From Cricetomys ansorgei (taxonomy: Eukaryota; Chordata; Mammalia; Rodentia; Nesomyidae), in the NCBI GenBank assembly GCA_026225945.1, contig JAMJFZ010001816.1:2487501-2551500 (forward strand): a stretch of 64,000 nt of DNA. The letters run 5' to 3'. Numbering within the stretch: position 1 is the first letter of the stretch; each line of letters starts with the position of its first letter. Both the position numbers and the translations under genes were made by a program. Under the pieces are notes generated by a model that worked only from the letters and a program-made list of their open reading frames with translations, made no database searches and was not told the DNA's origin. Below, one piece after another: positions 1 to 11,641 of this stretch.

Positions 1-1440
1 TTTCTTGTGGGTTCTGACCACCTGCAGCCTGAGAATAGAGGGCGAGACGCAAAGATGCCTCAGGAGACGAATCTGATGGATTATGAACTCCTTTAATGGC
101 GGGCTTTACCCTGTTTAAATATTTTTCCCCAGAGAAGGCGGGGTCTGGGTACTCCGAGTGGGGAAGTCTGATTAGCATGGGGGCAGGGCGGGCACTTGGC
201 CTCATGGTCTTTGCAAAGACAGAGGGAGGTGTCCAATGAGCCACAGGGCGGACAAACATTTGCCAGGTTATTTCCTCTTTGCTCCTGTGAACAATTTGGG
301 CCCAGGACTGAGAGAGGAGCTTGCAAAGCATCCTACCAGCCCTCTTTGCAGAGGTGAGGCGCCTTTCTGCCGCTTTGACTGCTCTTCAGCCCCAAGGGTC
401 CCACACCCGACATTTCAGCATTCTGCTCTGTTCCAAGAGACATTGACATTGAACAGACCTAGGCTGCCATTTGAGGTTGTGAGTCGTACCTTTTTAAAAT
501 CAACACTTTAAATACTCTGACTTGATATAAGTTCAGCATTGAATTTCAGCTTGCTTTTGCTTTGTTGTTATTAGAGCTCAATTCATCCCTACATGTGTAG
601 AAAACAAATGCTTTAGGCTGCCCTCCTTTGCATGTTCCTTCACTCCCTTTTCTTGAGGTCAAGCAGAAATGCACAAGCCCACCATCATCCATAGCAGGCT
701 CATCAGGAAGAATGGGGCGGCATAGGAGAGGTAAGCACCTCTGTTTCAGTGACCATCTCCTTGCAGATCTTAACTATGGCTTTGGGCATCTGATCAGTCC
801 CGTCATTCCTCTTCTCCCAGTGAGAGGGTTTTTCAGTGAGAGCACTAAGGTCTGTGGGCTCTCCAGCCAGCTTCACTGGCTTCCTATCTTGACTCTCTTA
901 CTTCTATATTTTAGCTACCTGTTCAACTACCACCTGTTGTTATCTGTCAAAGATGTTACCTCTTGCAATTACTAGAAGGCTAAGAATCAACTAGATGTGT
1001 TATAACACAAAGGCTTATGCATTGTAAGTAGCAATTTCTCTGTACATTAGTTAAAAATTTTCAAGTATATGGTGGATGTAGTTTTAGATACCTAGTCTAT
1101 CTAATTCGGTCTCATGTGTATTTACTGAGCACTTGCTGTATGTTAAGCACTGCTCAAAATGAGAGCTACAACAATGAACATTAAGAAAAATTCCTGGATT
1201 TGTGTGGCTTCTTCAGATAGAGGCAGATGGGAATTAACAACTAGTTCTAAACCTGGAAATGGCCATAGATGCTGTACAATGAGAAACAGACACAGCTGAG
1301 TCTCTGGAGGGTCAACAAGGTTGAAACTTAGGAATATGCTAAAATCTTTCCTAAAATAAAATTTTTTAAATAGCCCCAGTGGCTGGTGAGTGACCAAGGA
1401 AAGACAGCAGACATTAATCGCATTGGATATTGAGACCTCA
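1..1440. other. Intergenic flank, no gene
   Basis: No coding exon was recognised here. Positions 1 to about 330 are GC-rich. Read on the minus strand they show a TATTTAAA box (about 116-123) and an ATTAAA signal (about 94-99), as a retroviral LTR might, but neither end is visible and the family is not identified. Around 1118-1180 the sequence resembles the conserved core of a MIR element (a stretch reading like 'ttactgagcacttgctgta'). The rest looks like unique AT-rich DNA. Short open frames here have no recognisable protein similarity. Confidence 0.35.
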
Positions 1441-1446
1441 AAAGAA

Positions 1447-1778
1447 AACTGATGTACTATGACATGGATGAACCTTGGAGACATCATGCTGTGTCAAATA
1501 AGACAGAGCAACAGATGGATACTATGAATTCAACTTACAGGAGATGCCTAGAATTAAGTTCACGGACAGAATGCAGGAAAGTGTTTAGCTAGAGTCAGTG
1601 GAAGGGATGCGGAATCACTAACTAGCACGTTGTTTCAGTCTGAGATGATGGCAAAGTTCTAAACATGTGGGGGTTATTAAACAATGGCAGGTTCTTCATG
1701 TCACTAATCTGCTCAATTTAAATTACTAAAACCCAGAAATTATGTTTCCTTTCACTACAGTAAAAAGTGGTTAAGGAG
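1447..1778 (+). mobile_element. Ancient L1M LINE 3' fragment
   Basis: The stretch from 'acatggatgaaccttggaga' to 'aaaaagtggttaagg' follows the 3' end of old mammalian L1M elements in order: the 'gatgaacctt' segment, 'ggatactatgaattcaactta', the 'gtttcagtctgagatgatgg' segment and the terminal 'taaaaagtggtt'. It is diverged and indel-rich, so it predates rodents. Assigned from memory of the consensus. Confidence 0.55.
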
Positions 1779-1899
1779 ACCAAGGAATCGAGTTCTTAAC
1801 TAAATGTTTGAAACATTTTTGTTTCAGTCATTGGGAGATGTTCACATATATTTGAATAAAATGAAAACAAGTTTTATAATGATTCTCCATGTAAATATT

Positions 1900-3867
1900 A
1901 TCTTATCTGAAGTATAGAAAAAAATAAGCTTAAGATGTAAATGTACATATAATGTAAATTATATAACACATCTTAAACTTTTCAGACATAGTAAATGCCT
2001 TAATATTTATAGACTACCTTCAGAAACAACTGAACTCACAGAAGCATATAATATATAACAAGACATGCCAATAACACCAAAATGATTTTATTTTTGTCAC
2101 TGATACCATGCATGATACTGCCAAAATATCACTGGCTTCTTAAATATTATTTATGTATTCATCAAAAAATATATGTTTACATTTAAAAATGTGACACAAT
2201 AATTTCTTTATAAACACAATCCTTTCTCAATAAAGTCCTCTACTTTGTTTCACACATAGATTAATCTATAAAATCATAAATAAAACTATCAACTCTATAG
2301 CCTAGAAGTAAATAAATTGTGGAGTTTGAGAAAGTACTTTTTGATTTTATAAATAACTCGTACTATGTGCATATCACCAAATTACAAGTTCTTACTGTCT
2401 CCCAACTTGGCAGAGTTGCCTATAACAGATCTTTCAGTTTACTCAGTAAAGATGTCATGCATTTAAGAAGTTAAAATAGCTGAAGCCAAGATTTTGTCTG
2501 TTGGTATCGGTCTCACTATGCTGCCTGTGTATACCAAGCTGGCCTGCAATACACAATTCTTAAGCCTCGGCCTTCTGATAGCAAGGCATACTGATCAACA
2601 GCTGAGATTAGTTTAAGAGCAGCAGAGAAGGTAGCTACTTAATTACTAAATCTTTTAAAACCACTTCTGCATGTCAGAACTACAAAAATTATAGAAGAAT
2701 GAATGCTTGTACATTTAAATGGCACGAAATCGAAAACAAAAAATTCAGATTAAATCCATATTAAGCTTGTGAAAATATTCCACTGAGATTCTGTAACAGG
2801 AACAGAAATAATGCCATCATACTTTTTTTAAAATTTATTTTTGAACCATCATTTTGATGAGTTAAAGCTTTAATGATAAAACTAACAACACAATTTTTTT
2901 TTTCTGCAAAGTTGTACTTAAAATTACAGGTACACATTTCATTAGTTTTTAACAAATTGAATCCTACTCCTTCAAAAATGTTATGAATCAATCTGCTGAA
3001 ATACACCGCCTATGTAGTGATTAGCACTCAAGATTAATTAGTAAGCATTCCTATTATTTTTATGCAATACAATTGCAAAGGAACTTTTCATGTTTGCTGT
3101 TTTGACTTTACACATAATTTTGTAGGCCTTTATTTGGGTATAGAATTTACAAAGAAAAGCATTCTCAGCTACTCTCATAGATTTAAATGGCTCAAACTAC
3201 AAATAATACTAAGCCAAGCCTTGGCATTACTTCTAAAATCTAAGTTTCTAAATTCTATGTTTTAATCAATACAAAAATGATCTTCTTTAGACTTTTAACT
3301 GCCAGAAACTTCTTAAAAAACTAAATATTCTGTTAAAGAGATGATTAGAAGACACGCTTTTGATCCTTTAAAAAACAAGATGTGAAACACAGAAAAGCAA
3401 AATTCACAAGTGGCAGCTGAAAACCCATCAACTTTCAGCCCAATGGAACATACAGCCAGTTATTATGCATAAACAATTCAAAATTAAGGTTTATAATGGA
3501 AATGTCAACAAGTCGTAACTATTACACATCACCTCTGATGTGTTCCACGAACTTCGACCAGGCACAGCAGCTGTGCACATCTGATAGACACTGTTTAGAA
3601 AATTAGAGCTAGCAGAGTTATAAATACGGAATACATAAATAAGAGCACAGCAATGGCACGAAATTGGTGCCGTTAACAACGAGATGTGATGTAAACAAGT
3701 CTGCCAGTTCTCTCTTAAGCCTCTTCCCACTGGCTTACACAGCCATGGCTTTATAATTCTTTTTAAAAGAAAACGTTTTCTAAGCAGCAGGCAGTAATAT
3801 CACTGTACATCTTGACTACAATGCAATCTTCAGAGCCTGACACAGATCCTCAGGACTTCCCCGCAAG
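1900..3867 (-). other. MZT1: Probable MZT1 3' untranslated region and flank
   Basis: This AT-rich stretch lies directly downstream of the MZT1 stop codon on the minus strand and has few recognisable repeats, apart from a possible minus-strand B1-like scrap at about 2505-2600. Mammalian MZT1 has a long 3'UTR, so much of this is probably transcribed. Several TTTATT words on the plus strand (for example near 2089, 2845 and 3128) are possible poly(A) signals, and the sequence does not decide which is used. Confidence 0.4.
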
Positions 3868-6800
3868 TCAGCTTGTTGTATTTTCAGCAGCCTAGAACAA
3901 GAGAACGAGATTCCTTATTTAAGAAGTCAGGTGAAGACACACCACGGAGGAAAATCTGTCAATACTATAAATATTTAACAAACAGCTAGCTATTCCACAA
4001 TATAAATGAATCACTCTTATTGGGAAGATACAATGACTTTTATTTTGCTGTATTATCAAGATTATGTCTTAAATTTACTGCTAGATTACAAACAGAAAAG
4101 TTATTTATACCATCTTAAATAGTAAAGAGACCATGTAAAAATGTACTAAGTACTTCTTTTAAGAGTTAAAGCTTAATCTTGTTTTCCAAGGTCTACGTTA
4201 GTTTGTTTTATTGTAGTGCAAAGACAAAATTAAAAACAAGAAAGACCTATTAAGCTACAAGGTAAACGGAACACCAGCGAGAGGAACAATGAACATCTTT
4301 TTAATCTTTTCTTTTTTAGTCTTTATTTTTTGCTAAACAGTGTTTATTTATGGTACTTATTTACTTAAAAAAATAAAAATCATTTTATTGTAATGAACTC
4401 AGAAATAAAGACATCACACTTGCATTCCCAGTCCCAAGCCCCAGACATCTCAATGATACAGGAGACTGTCCTTTCAGAAGCCATGGAACTTCATTTAGGG
4501 TTTTATATATCACTACCAGTTACATTTTTATGTACACAGACATAGACAGACAGACAGACACACACTCACACAGTTGGGTGAAGAAAACAGCATGAGGGAG
4601 TTAGAACTAGAAAACAATTGGCTTTCCTGACTCATGTGTCCTTTCTTTTGTCTGAATTTTTGTCCTTCCTCATCACCTAGTATCACCCTTTCTTGGTCTC
4701 CTGGAGTTTATTGATCCTGTCTACAGTAACAGACCAGCAAGCCCCAGGGAACCCCAGGGAATGCCATCTCCAACCTCCTCAGCTCTAGGAATACAGACAT
4801 GTATTTCTGAATCCAGCTTCCTATTGGATGCTGGGGATCAAATTCATGTTTGCATGTCTACATGGCAAATACTTCATTGAGCCATCGTCCCAGCCCTTTT
4901 GTATTTATGTAAATATTTGCTCTGTAAATATATTTTGTTTACCTATGTTAGGTTTAAAAATCAAAGGGTATTAAAAAGAATAAAACCCCTTGGATACTTT
5001 GGAAAACAACAATCTGAAAAACAAGCAACTTACATATTTCATATAATTCCATTTTCTCAGAAATAAAAAAAAAGTGAGGGAAGCCATTTTGCTGTCAGAC
5101 AAGTTTAACTGTCATCACTTGAAGTTCCGGTATTCATGGTAGTGGGATGCCACCATATAGCCTTCTCTCCTGTTGTTTTCGCAAGGTGTTGTTTCTGTTT
5201 CTCTGTATTCAAATCTCCCTTGTCTAATAATGACAATGACTGTGGATTAGAAGCCATCCTTTCAGTATGAACTCATTGTAACCTGATGACATATACACAG
5301 TTAATATTTTCAAATATGGCTAGATTCATTGGTACCAGGGAGAGGACTTGAATTTATCTTTTTGACAGGAGGCACAATTCTACTCAAAACAGAAAAATTC
5401 TAAAAATAGTGAGAGATTCCCGAGAAAAGATCACATGGTTTGTCAGTAACTTTTGTGGTCTGAATATCACTACTGGTCTTGATACTTTCTCCTGATTAGC
5501 CTAATCTGGTTTAGTTAATTAATCTGGTTTAATCTTTCACATAGCGTGTTAGTCATTTCTAGGTAAAATATATTTATTTATAACAAACTAACATAGAATT
5601 CTAACCTTTAGTGCTTCATTACCCTTGCGAAGCTCCTTAATAACAGATGATAAAGCTTCCGGGTTGATTCCTTGTTCACAAAGCCGTACACAAATAGACA
5701 ACGTCTCCATATCTAAACCTGTATTCAAAATCCTCGAAATCTCGAGCAGAACTGAAAAACAATATAGAGAGATTTTTTAAAAAAGCATATAACACCTAAA
5801 AATAAATGCACACAGCACTTCTCTTCTTTTTAACGGACCAAACAGGTTTTATTTAGGCATATTTATGTATATACATATGCATGCAACAATTAGTGAAAAA
5901 ATAGAGACCATAAATTTGAAGGCAGGCAGGGAGGGGTGTATGGGAGGGCAGAGAGGGAGGAAGAGAGAGAAATATTGTAATCAAATTATAATCTCAACAG
6001 TAACAAAAGTGAAAAAGAATTTGTTGAAAAGCACTTTGACATGTCTATCACTTAAAATTTAACTCTTTCATTCACATTCTTTTTTAAATCTTATTTTATT
6101 TTATAGAATCTTTTAACACATAATATATCCTGCTAATGGTTTCCCTTCCCTCCTACTCTTCCCAGTTTCTCCTCCCTTCCCTTCCCATCTGGATCCCACT
6201 CCCTTTCCATTTTCATTAGAAAACAAATAGACTTCTAAAGAAAATAATAAAATAAAATATAATAAGGTAAAACAGACAGAAGAAAAAGAGCTCAAGAGAA
6301 GGCACGAGAATCAGAATCAGAGACTCACTGTTAGCACATAAAAAAGCCACACAGAGGACTGCATGCAGATCCAAGCAGGCCCTGCATGCTGCTCCAGTCT
6401 CTGTGAGTTCCTATGAGCTTCGAGCAATGCGGCCTGCCTGTGAGGGCAATGAGCTGGGATGACAGAAGTATCACTTCATGTATTTCCTGTCTCTTAAGAA
6501 TCACACTCTTTAGATGATTAATATCCAGTGTCTTGCAAATCTCTATATGCTTTACATGGGTTTTGCTTTATCCAAGTGGGAGTAATATTCCATCTTGGCC
6601 AGAGGTACTCATTTTCACTGTTTTAGGTTGAGAGTTCAATTTACTAATATTTTGCTCTTCCGTGATATATTCCTGTTATTCATGTTAGCCGCCGATTTCA
6701 GTGACTGTACTTCAGGACTTCAATTTCCTCTGAAATCACTTGTGCTTGTTTTATAACTGAATGCTTATTTATAGTGATTTCCTATTTATATCTGCTGTTC

Positions 6801-9800
6801 CTGCCTTTATATAATTGAGGCTCTATTTTCCAATGATCTTGTTTACTGGAGATTGCTCTATGATTTCTGAAGCATAGCAAGCAGCAAAGGAGAGCCTAAA
6901 GTTAGGAGAGTGCTCTCTTGAGCCACTGAGTTCAAATTCTAGTTTTATTACTAGAGTTAATCTCACTTTGCTTTTACTTTACCATTCTATAAATTGCAGG
7001 CAACAGTACTTATTTTATAGGTGTATAGGTGTATATTTTATAGTGTAAGGATTAAGGAAACATTTAGAATGGTGCCCAACATATAGTCGGACTCAATAAA
7101 AGCTTAACTATTACCTATTGCGATTTTTCTCTTTTTTTCATCTACCTAAGGTACTTTGTGACTTTTGGATGAGAACTCATCTCCTATGGGAAGCTGCCCC
7201 TGCTCACAAGCTCTTTGATATGCCTCAAGCTCTCTGGACAAAGCTTTATAGAAGCACCCTGGCTCAAGACTCAGAGAACCCAAAGATGCTGCTTCTCCTC
7301 CTCTGCCACAGCAGATGGTATCTCTGCCTGATAGGCTGGCATGGCAACAGCTGTCCTTGGGTTCTATCTTCAAAACCCTGCTGTGGTTCCCTTCTGCAGG
7401 GGGAACCTTTCTTATGGGGGAAACCTGTCTTTTTCATCAATGGAGACTTCCTTTTCTTGTTTGAAAATGGTTGTATTTACTTCAACATTTTTTCCTATCA
7501 TTTTTATATCCCTGAGAGTATGGAATGTCTTTAAGACTGATTGTTTCATAAGAGACACTACTTAGCCCTTGGAAATTTCAAAGTTACTTTTGGTATCCTG
7601 GGATAAGGAGACATGCAAATTGAGGAAGGCCCTCTTTAAGGATTCAGAAGTTTGAGAACTGTTGATAGAAACAGAATTGGAGCTTGTGTTTGAGAGATTC
7701 TGGCATAGGATGAGCTTGGTCTCCCCTCCAAGCTCTCTTTCTTGTGCACACGTTCTGTTTATCTTTTTCCTTCCAGTGGGAGGGAAGACAGCAAGAAGGT
7801 CCTCTGACAAGTACAGGGCCCTTAGACTTCCTAGCCTCCATAACTATAAACATTAAATCCCCGTTCTTTGATTTATCCAGACTCGGGTAATCTGTTATGG
7901 CAAGGAAAAATAAAAATAAAAAAAAGAATAGGACTGATTCACACTCTACATAAAATAAAGGAAAAGAACATTCCCAATTTTTAAAAGTCAGAATTTGAGA
8001 AAGACTTGCCTGAAGTAACAATCTTAGACTTCAAGTGTGAGGAGAACTTGAGGCAACAGTAAGTTAGACAACAAAAAGCACAGCTCGCGTTATGGTCTCT
8101 AGACTGGAGTACACTTGATAAATTCACTGATGCTAACAGCCAGTGTCAAGACAGTGTTATGAAGGGGAGAAATAAGTAGAAACTAGAGGACACATGCAAA
8201 TCCAGTAAGGCCCTCTTAAAAAACTCAGGAGACTGAGAAGCTGTTAGTCGATATAAAATGGGAATTTGTATTTGAGAGTATTTAAATACGGGTTAGGCTT
8301 TTGAATGAGTCATGTATGATATGGTTGTAATACTGCTGTAATTTTGGCAAAAGACTGATAAATGAAAAACCTGAAAGAATAATTAGTCAAGTTGTCAAGT
8401 ATCAAATCAATGATGAATTTTTTTAAGGCCTTTGTGAAGACTAGGAGGCAGGAGAAACACAAGGAAGACAGAGCCCAGGTTTCCTTCTCAGATGAGCAAC
8501 TGGATGAATGGCGTTTGTCACCAACCACTCTTTTCGCTCTCAACTCCATTGTTTAGTAAGCTTTTGGAAGCTCACTACCTGATGTATAAAGTAACTACTA
8601 ACTGAAGCCTCTGGAAAGAAAAAAGTATCAAAAACATAACTCCTAGTAGTAAAATTAAAATTTGAGGAGTTACACTGAAAGGGGAGGAAGGGAAAAGTTG
8701 AAAAGTCCAGCTATTTTAAGAAGACATGGTGGAAGTGAGTGTTGAGTGTGTAAGGATGTGCAGTGTCTTACCCCACAGCTCTTAGACTGTCAGGGCTGGG
8801 GTGCAGCACATTCCTTTCACAAAGTGTGCAAATTACAAAGCCTACTTGCTTTTTCCAGTGTGCTATCTAGTTCTAATAAAATTTTACATACTTGACAATT
8901 TAAATGAAAACTACTGACATCAAAAGCTTAAATTACTGTTAGTTAACACATAAAGAAGAACTACATTAGATCTTGAAAAAGAAAAAAGAAAAAGAAACTA
9001 CTATTGGGGGAAGAAATGGGATCCAAAATGTTTGAAGATTTCATGTTGTTTCATACGTTAATTTAAACGCAATATGACTCCCCCTCCCCCCCAATACCTC
9101 CATCTTGTTATGCTCAGTTCCAGTGGTAACCCTGGGAGGCCTGCTCTTTTCTGAGGGGAAGGAGAGGGCGTAAAGTGGGGGAGCAGGGATAATCGGGGGA
9201 GAAGATGGGGGAAGCTGGGAGGAGTGGAGGATGGGTCAGAATATATTATATAAGAGAAAAAATAAACTTAATATAAAATAAATAAAAATAAGCCTTCTCT
9301 AGTCTTCATTTTTACATGTTTTTATATTCTGTACTTTTTATTTTACATCAAGTTCTCTCAGAAAAGATGGTGATGATGCAGCTAATGCAAAGCCTTAGAT
9401 CTCACAACCGTCCCACCAAAGAGTTTTCCTTTCAAAGAAAACTGGTTGGAAGACCTTATCTTCAGATACTATTCTAAATACACACTGTGTGCACTAGTAG
9501 ACCCAGCAAGCACTCCAGAGGCAGAAAGAGAAGGATCCGGAATTTGAGGTCATTCTAGGCAACACAGCAAGACCGGTCTGTCTCGGATCAACACACCCCC
9601 ACACCCACAATGACACCCAAGGCAAGGCTTTAAAGTAATATACATAGAAAGTCCTGGAGTACATAAATTCACTTTCCAAAACAATAAGCCGTGCAACATC
9701 TAGGATAAAAATTAATAAAGCAGCATTTTCAGTAAAAGAGCAATGTAGCAAACACCAATTAGGTGGAAAAATAAATGTAAAGTAGCTAAAAGTTTCATTC

Positions 9801-10357
9801 TTCCAATGTGAAAGCAGCGACCACTCGCCACCGGGCGCGGACACACCCACAGCAGAGGCCACCCGTGTCATCCGGTCCAAGAGTGGGAGATGACGGCGGG
9901 AAGATCTGGATTTGCTGGAAACAGACAGCTCCTTGCCGAAGTGTCAGGGCCGAGGGACTGCGCGGTAACCGGAGATCCACGACCCGTTCCGCCCAGAGGG
10001 CTCGAGGCACCAGCTCCTCGAGCAAGAGCCTGAGACCGGGGCCGGTGGCGAGGACCCGGGCTGGGCGCGCAACGGGCCAACCCGAGGCCCGAACGCCCCG
10101 CGCGCGCCAAACTCCGCCGCAGCGGAGGGCCAGCGCTCCGGGGACAGGGCCGCCAGCTCCGAGGCCGCGGAGGGCCCCTTCCCCAGCCCCTCGCAGGACG
10201 GCGCCGGGGTCGACGAGGGGACCGCCGGGCTCCCCGCGACGCCGCCATCTGGGGCTCGGCGCCGGGAAGCGCAGGCCAGGTACCAGCGAGCGCGCCGCCC
10301 ACTCACCGTCCATGGTTTCCCTCACCGCGTTCAAATTGGCCGAGGTCGCCGCGCCCG

Positions 10358-10388
<31 letters not shown>

Positions 10389-10436
10389 GCCGCCGCCACC
10401 ACCGCCGCCGCCACCACCGCCGCCGCCGGTCGCCAT
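3868..10436 (-). CDS. MZT1: Mitotic-spindle organizing protein 1 (MZT1/MOZART1), complete
   Basis: MZT1 is a small subunit of the gamma-tubulin ring complex. It binds the N-terminal regions of GCP proteins and helps recruit the complex to centrosomes and spindle. Coding exons on the minus strand are 10307-10436, 5606-5751 and 3868-3891. They join in frame (130+146+24 nt) into 99 codons plus TGA. Donors GTGAGT and GTTAG and acceptors CAG and TAG are present at the junctions. Recognisable protein segments are [10 protein letters not shown] across the exon 1 end, then [19 protein letters not shown] and [14 protein letters not shown], ending in AAENTTS. The human protein is about 82 residues; the extra length here is a run of 23 glycines after MAT, where human has a short Ser/Gly/Ala stretch. 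The ATG was chosen because it opens this segment just before the glycine tract; an upstream in-frame ATG at 10532 would add unrelated sequence. Head-to-head with BORA. Confidence 0.95.
4539..4562. repeat. Short (GACA)n/(CA) microsatellite
   Basis: A run of GACA units, 'tagacagacagacagacac', followed by CA-rich sequence, in MZT1 intron 2. Confidence 0.7.
4728..4897 (-). mobile_element. Decayed tRNA-derived rodent SINE (B4/ID-like)
   Basis: On the minus strand the end at 4815-4897 reads like a tRNA-derived SINE head, with a degenerate A box near 'ggctcaatgaag' and a B-box-like 'tttgatccccagc'. The remainder resembles B4-type sequence. Lies in MZT1 intron 2. Confidence 0.5.
5900..6015 (+). mobile_element. 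Rodent L1 3'-end scrap
   Basis: A purine-rich stretch ('gggagggcagagagggagga') followed by 'gtaatcaaattataatctca' is typical of the 3' terminus of rodent LINE-1 3'UTRs. It abuts a minus-strand L1 piece starting near 6080. Confidence 0.45.
6080..6440 (-). mobile_element. Rodent LINE-1 fragment
   Basis: The text 'cataatatatcctgctaatggtttcccttccc', then a C-rich run, 'cattagaaaacaaatagact', an AATAA-rich stretch and 'aagagctcaagagaaggcac', matches the characteristic minus-orientation rodent L1 segment. The same string recurs at 15295-15910, which supports a dispersed repeat. Confidence 0.65.
6875..7112 (-). mobile_element. MIR element
   Basis: Minus-strand MIR order is visible: 'gagttcaaattctagtttta', a degenerate 'ctttaccattctataaattg', 'gtaaggattaaggaaaca', then 'tggtgcccaacatatagtcg' and 'actcaataaaagcttaacta'. 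Ancient and diverged; MZT1 intron 1. Confidence 0.6.
7607..8298 (+). repeat. Pair of diverged direct repeats (7607-7718 and 8188-8298)
   Basis: Two ~110-bp segments in MZT1 intron 1 run parallel. Both contain 'catgcaaat', then 'aaggccctctt', then 'gagaa' followed by 'ctgtt', then 'tttgagag'. The interval between the copies is about 470 bp and is not obviously repetitive. They may be two copies of one dispersed element, decayed LTR ends or a segmental duplication; the family is not recognised. Confidence 0.55.
9065..9290 (+). mobile_element. Rodent LINE-1 3'UTR end
   Basis: A G-rich 3'UTR tract (9130-9235) is followed by 'cagaatatattatataagag' and an AATAAA-rich tail, which is the usual layout of a rodent L1 3' end. 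Lies in MZT1 intron 1. Confidence 0.55.
10359..10427 (-). repeat. MZT1: GGC/GGT trinucleotide tract encoding 23 glycines
   Basis: The MZT1 reading frame runs through 23 consecutive glycine codons, mostly GGC interspersed with GGT, between MAT and AGAATS. Synonymous GGT interruptions break the repeat into short pure blocks. The plus strand reads as a GCC/ACC run inside the CpG island. Confidence 0.95.
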
Positions 10437-10769
10437 GGAGAGGAGAGGACCCCAGCCGGCGGGAGAGGGCCTGACCCGGAACTGGAGCGTCCGCCTCTCC
10501 GCCGGGCAATCCGAGAGCGCTGCCGCGCACACTCAGACCGGGCCCCGCCCACGCCGGCCAAGCCCCGCCCCCTCGCGCATGGCGCGTACGCGGGGCGGCG
10601 CTGATTTGAATTTGGAGCCTCGTTCTCTAGCGCGGAACTTAGAGCGAGGGGTGAGCGTTCGAATTCGCTCCGGAGCCTCGACGCCATTGGCTGGTTCGCG
10701 GACGGCGGCGAGACGCGATTGGCCTGTCGCTTCTGCCCGCCCCGTGCCCTGGTTGGCCTGAGACAGCGC

Positions 10770-10849
10770 GGAGGGAGTTAAAGAGTCGGCGCCCGTGGTG
10801 GTCTCTGCAGGAGTCGCTGGAGTGTCCTTGGCGGCACCCACCGGAGTAG
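10770..10849 (+). other. BORA: Probable non-coding BORA exon 1
   Basis: The best splice donor in the plus-strand GC-rich segment is GTACGT at 10850, preceded by 'caccggagtag'. The first coding exon of BORA begins with a clear acceptor at 11624-11625, so a 5'UTR exon must end near here. The 5' boundary is a guess based on the promoter elements. Confidence 0.5.
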
Positions 10850-11641
10850 GTACGTCCTCCGTGGCTCCAGGCCTTGACTCCCATGTGGAGGGGAGGGGAG
10901 CTCCGGTCTCCTGGCTCCAGACGCGCCCGCTCGCTCGCCCAGAGGTGAAGGGGAGCAGGGAGAGGGGCCCCTGGAAACTGAATGGTCGCTGGAAGTGACG
11001 TCTCTGCTGTTCCCTTCGGAGCCAGCTCAACTTTGATCTTCCAGAAGTAATTTGGTTTTGTTTGTTTGTTTGTTTGTTTCTGGCTGTAACCCTCTTTGTA
11101 AAGAATGCAGTGTGGCTTTGTGTCCTGGAAGGGTGGGGGGCTTGGGGAAAAATAGTTAAATCTCCATCTAGACCCTGTCAATCACCCTGCTCCGGGGTGG
11201 GCTAACGTACCAATAGTAAGAATTGCAGTGTATGTGATTACTGGGGTGTCCGAAGGATGTTCATACTGTTTAGTCTTGAGATTATGAATTAAAAAAACTT
11301 AAATAGAAATCGTTTGTCTGGAAAGGTACTTGTGTCTCAAATTGGGCCAGAACTCACTCATACCAGGTTGACTGCTGTTTATAAGCCGCTTAAGTTCCCT
11401 GCGTGCGTTCCTTCCTCTGGAAAATGATTGCACGATGTCTTATCTCTCCAACTTTCAAGGTTAGTCTCGAGATCATCAGAGAAAACGTACATGCTCCCTT
11501 GTAAACTATAAACTGACCCCAAGGTTTGGAGTGAATGCATTTTGTGAAATGCTGAATATATATTTTGTCAGGATTAATACCTATGATACTCAATTTTAAT
11601 ATGTGTACTTCTGATTTCTTTTTAGTTTGCTTCTTGGGCAA

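Larger units (their letters stand above)
9800..11000. promoter_or_regulatory. CpG island and bidirectional MZT1/BORA promoter
   Basis: Dense CpG sequence covers MZT1 exon 1, the gap between the genes and BORA exon 1. MZT1 runs left and BORA runs right. GC boxes are seen at about 10538-10548 and 10561-10573. Two ATTGG (inverted CCAAT, NF-Y) boxes lie at 10686-10690 and 10718-10722. CHR-type words matching TTYRAA lie at 10605-10610 (TTTGAA) and 10658-10663 (TTCGAA). CCAAT boxes spaced about 32 bp with a nearby CHR are the known layout of DREAM/MuvB-controlled G2/M genes, which fits two mitotic genes. Transcription start sites are inferred, not seen. Confidence 0.8.

Noticed and set aside
9795..10532. 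245-codon minus-strand frame starting upstream of MZT1 and reading past exon 1
   Set aside because: It runs through the MZT1 donor into the intron. Only the part from MAT to RETMD is the real exon, as exons 2 and 3 join it in phase.
9808..10761. 317-codon plus-strand open frame with a polyproline run
   Set aside because: It is antisense to MZT1 exon 1; the polyproline is the complement of the glycine tract and the rest is CpG-island sequence with no recognisable protein.
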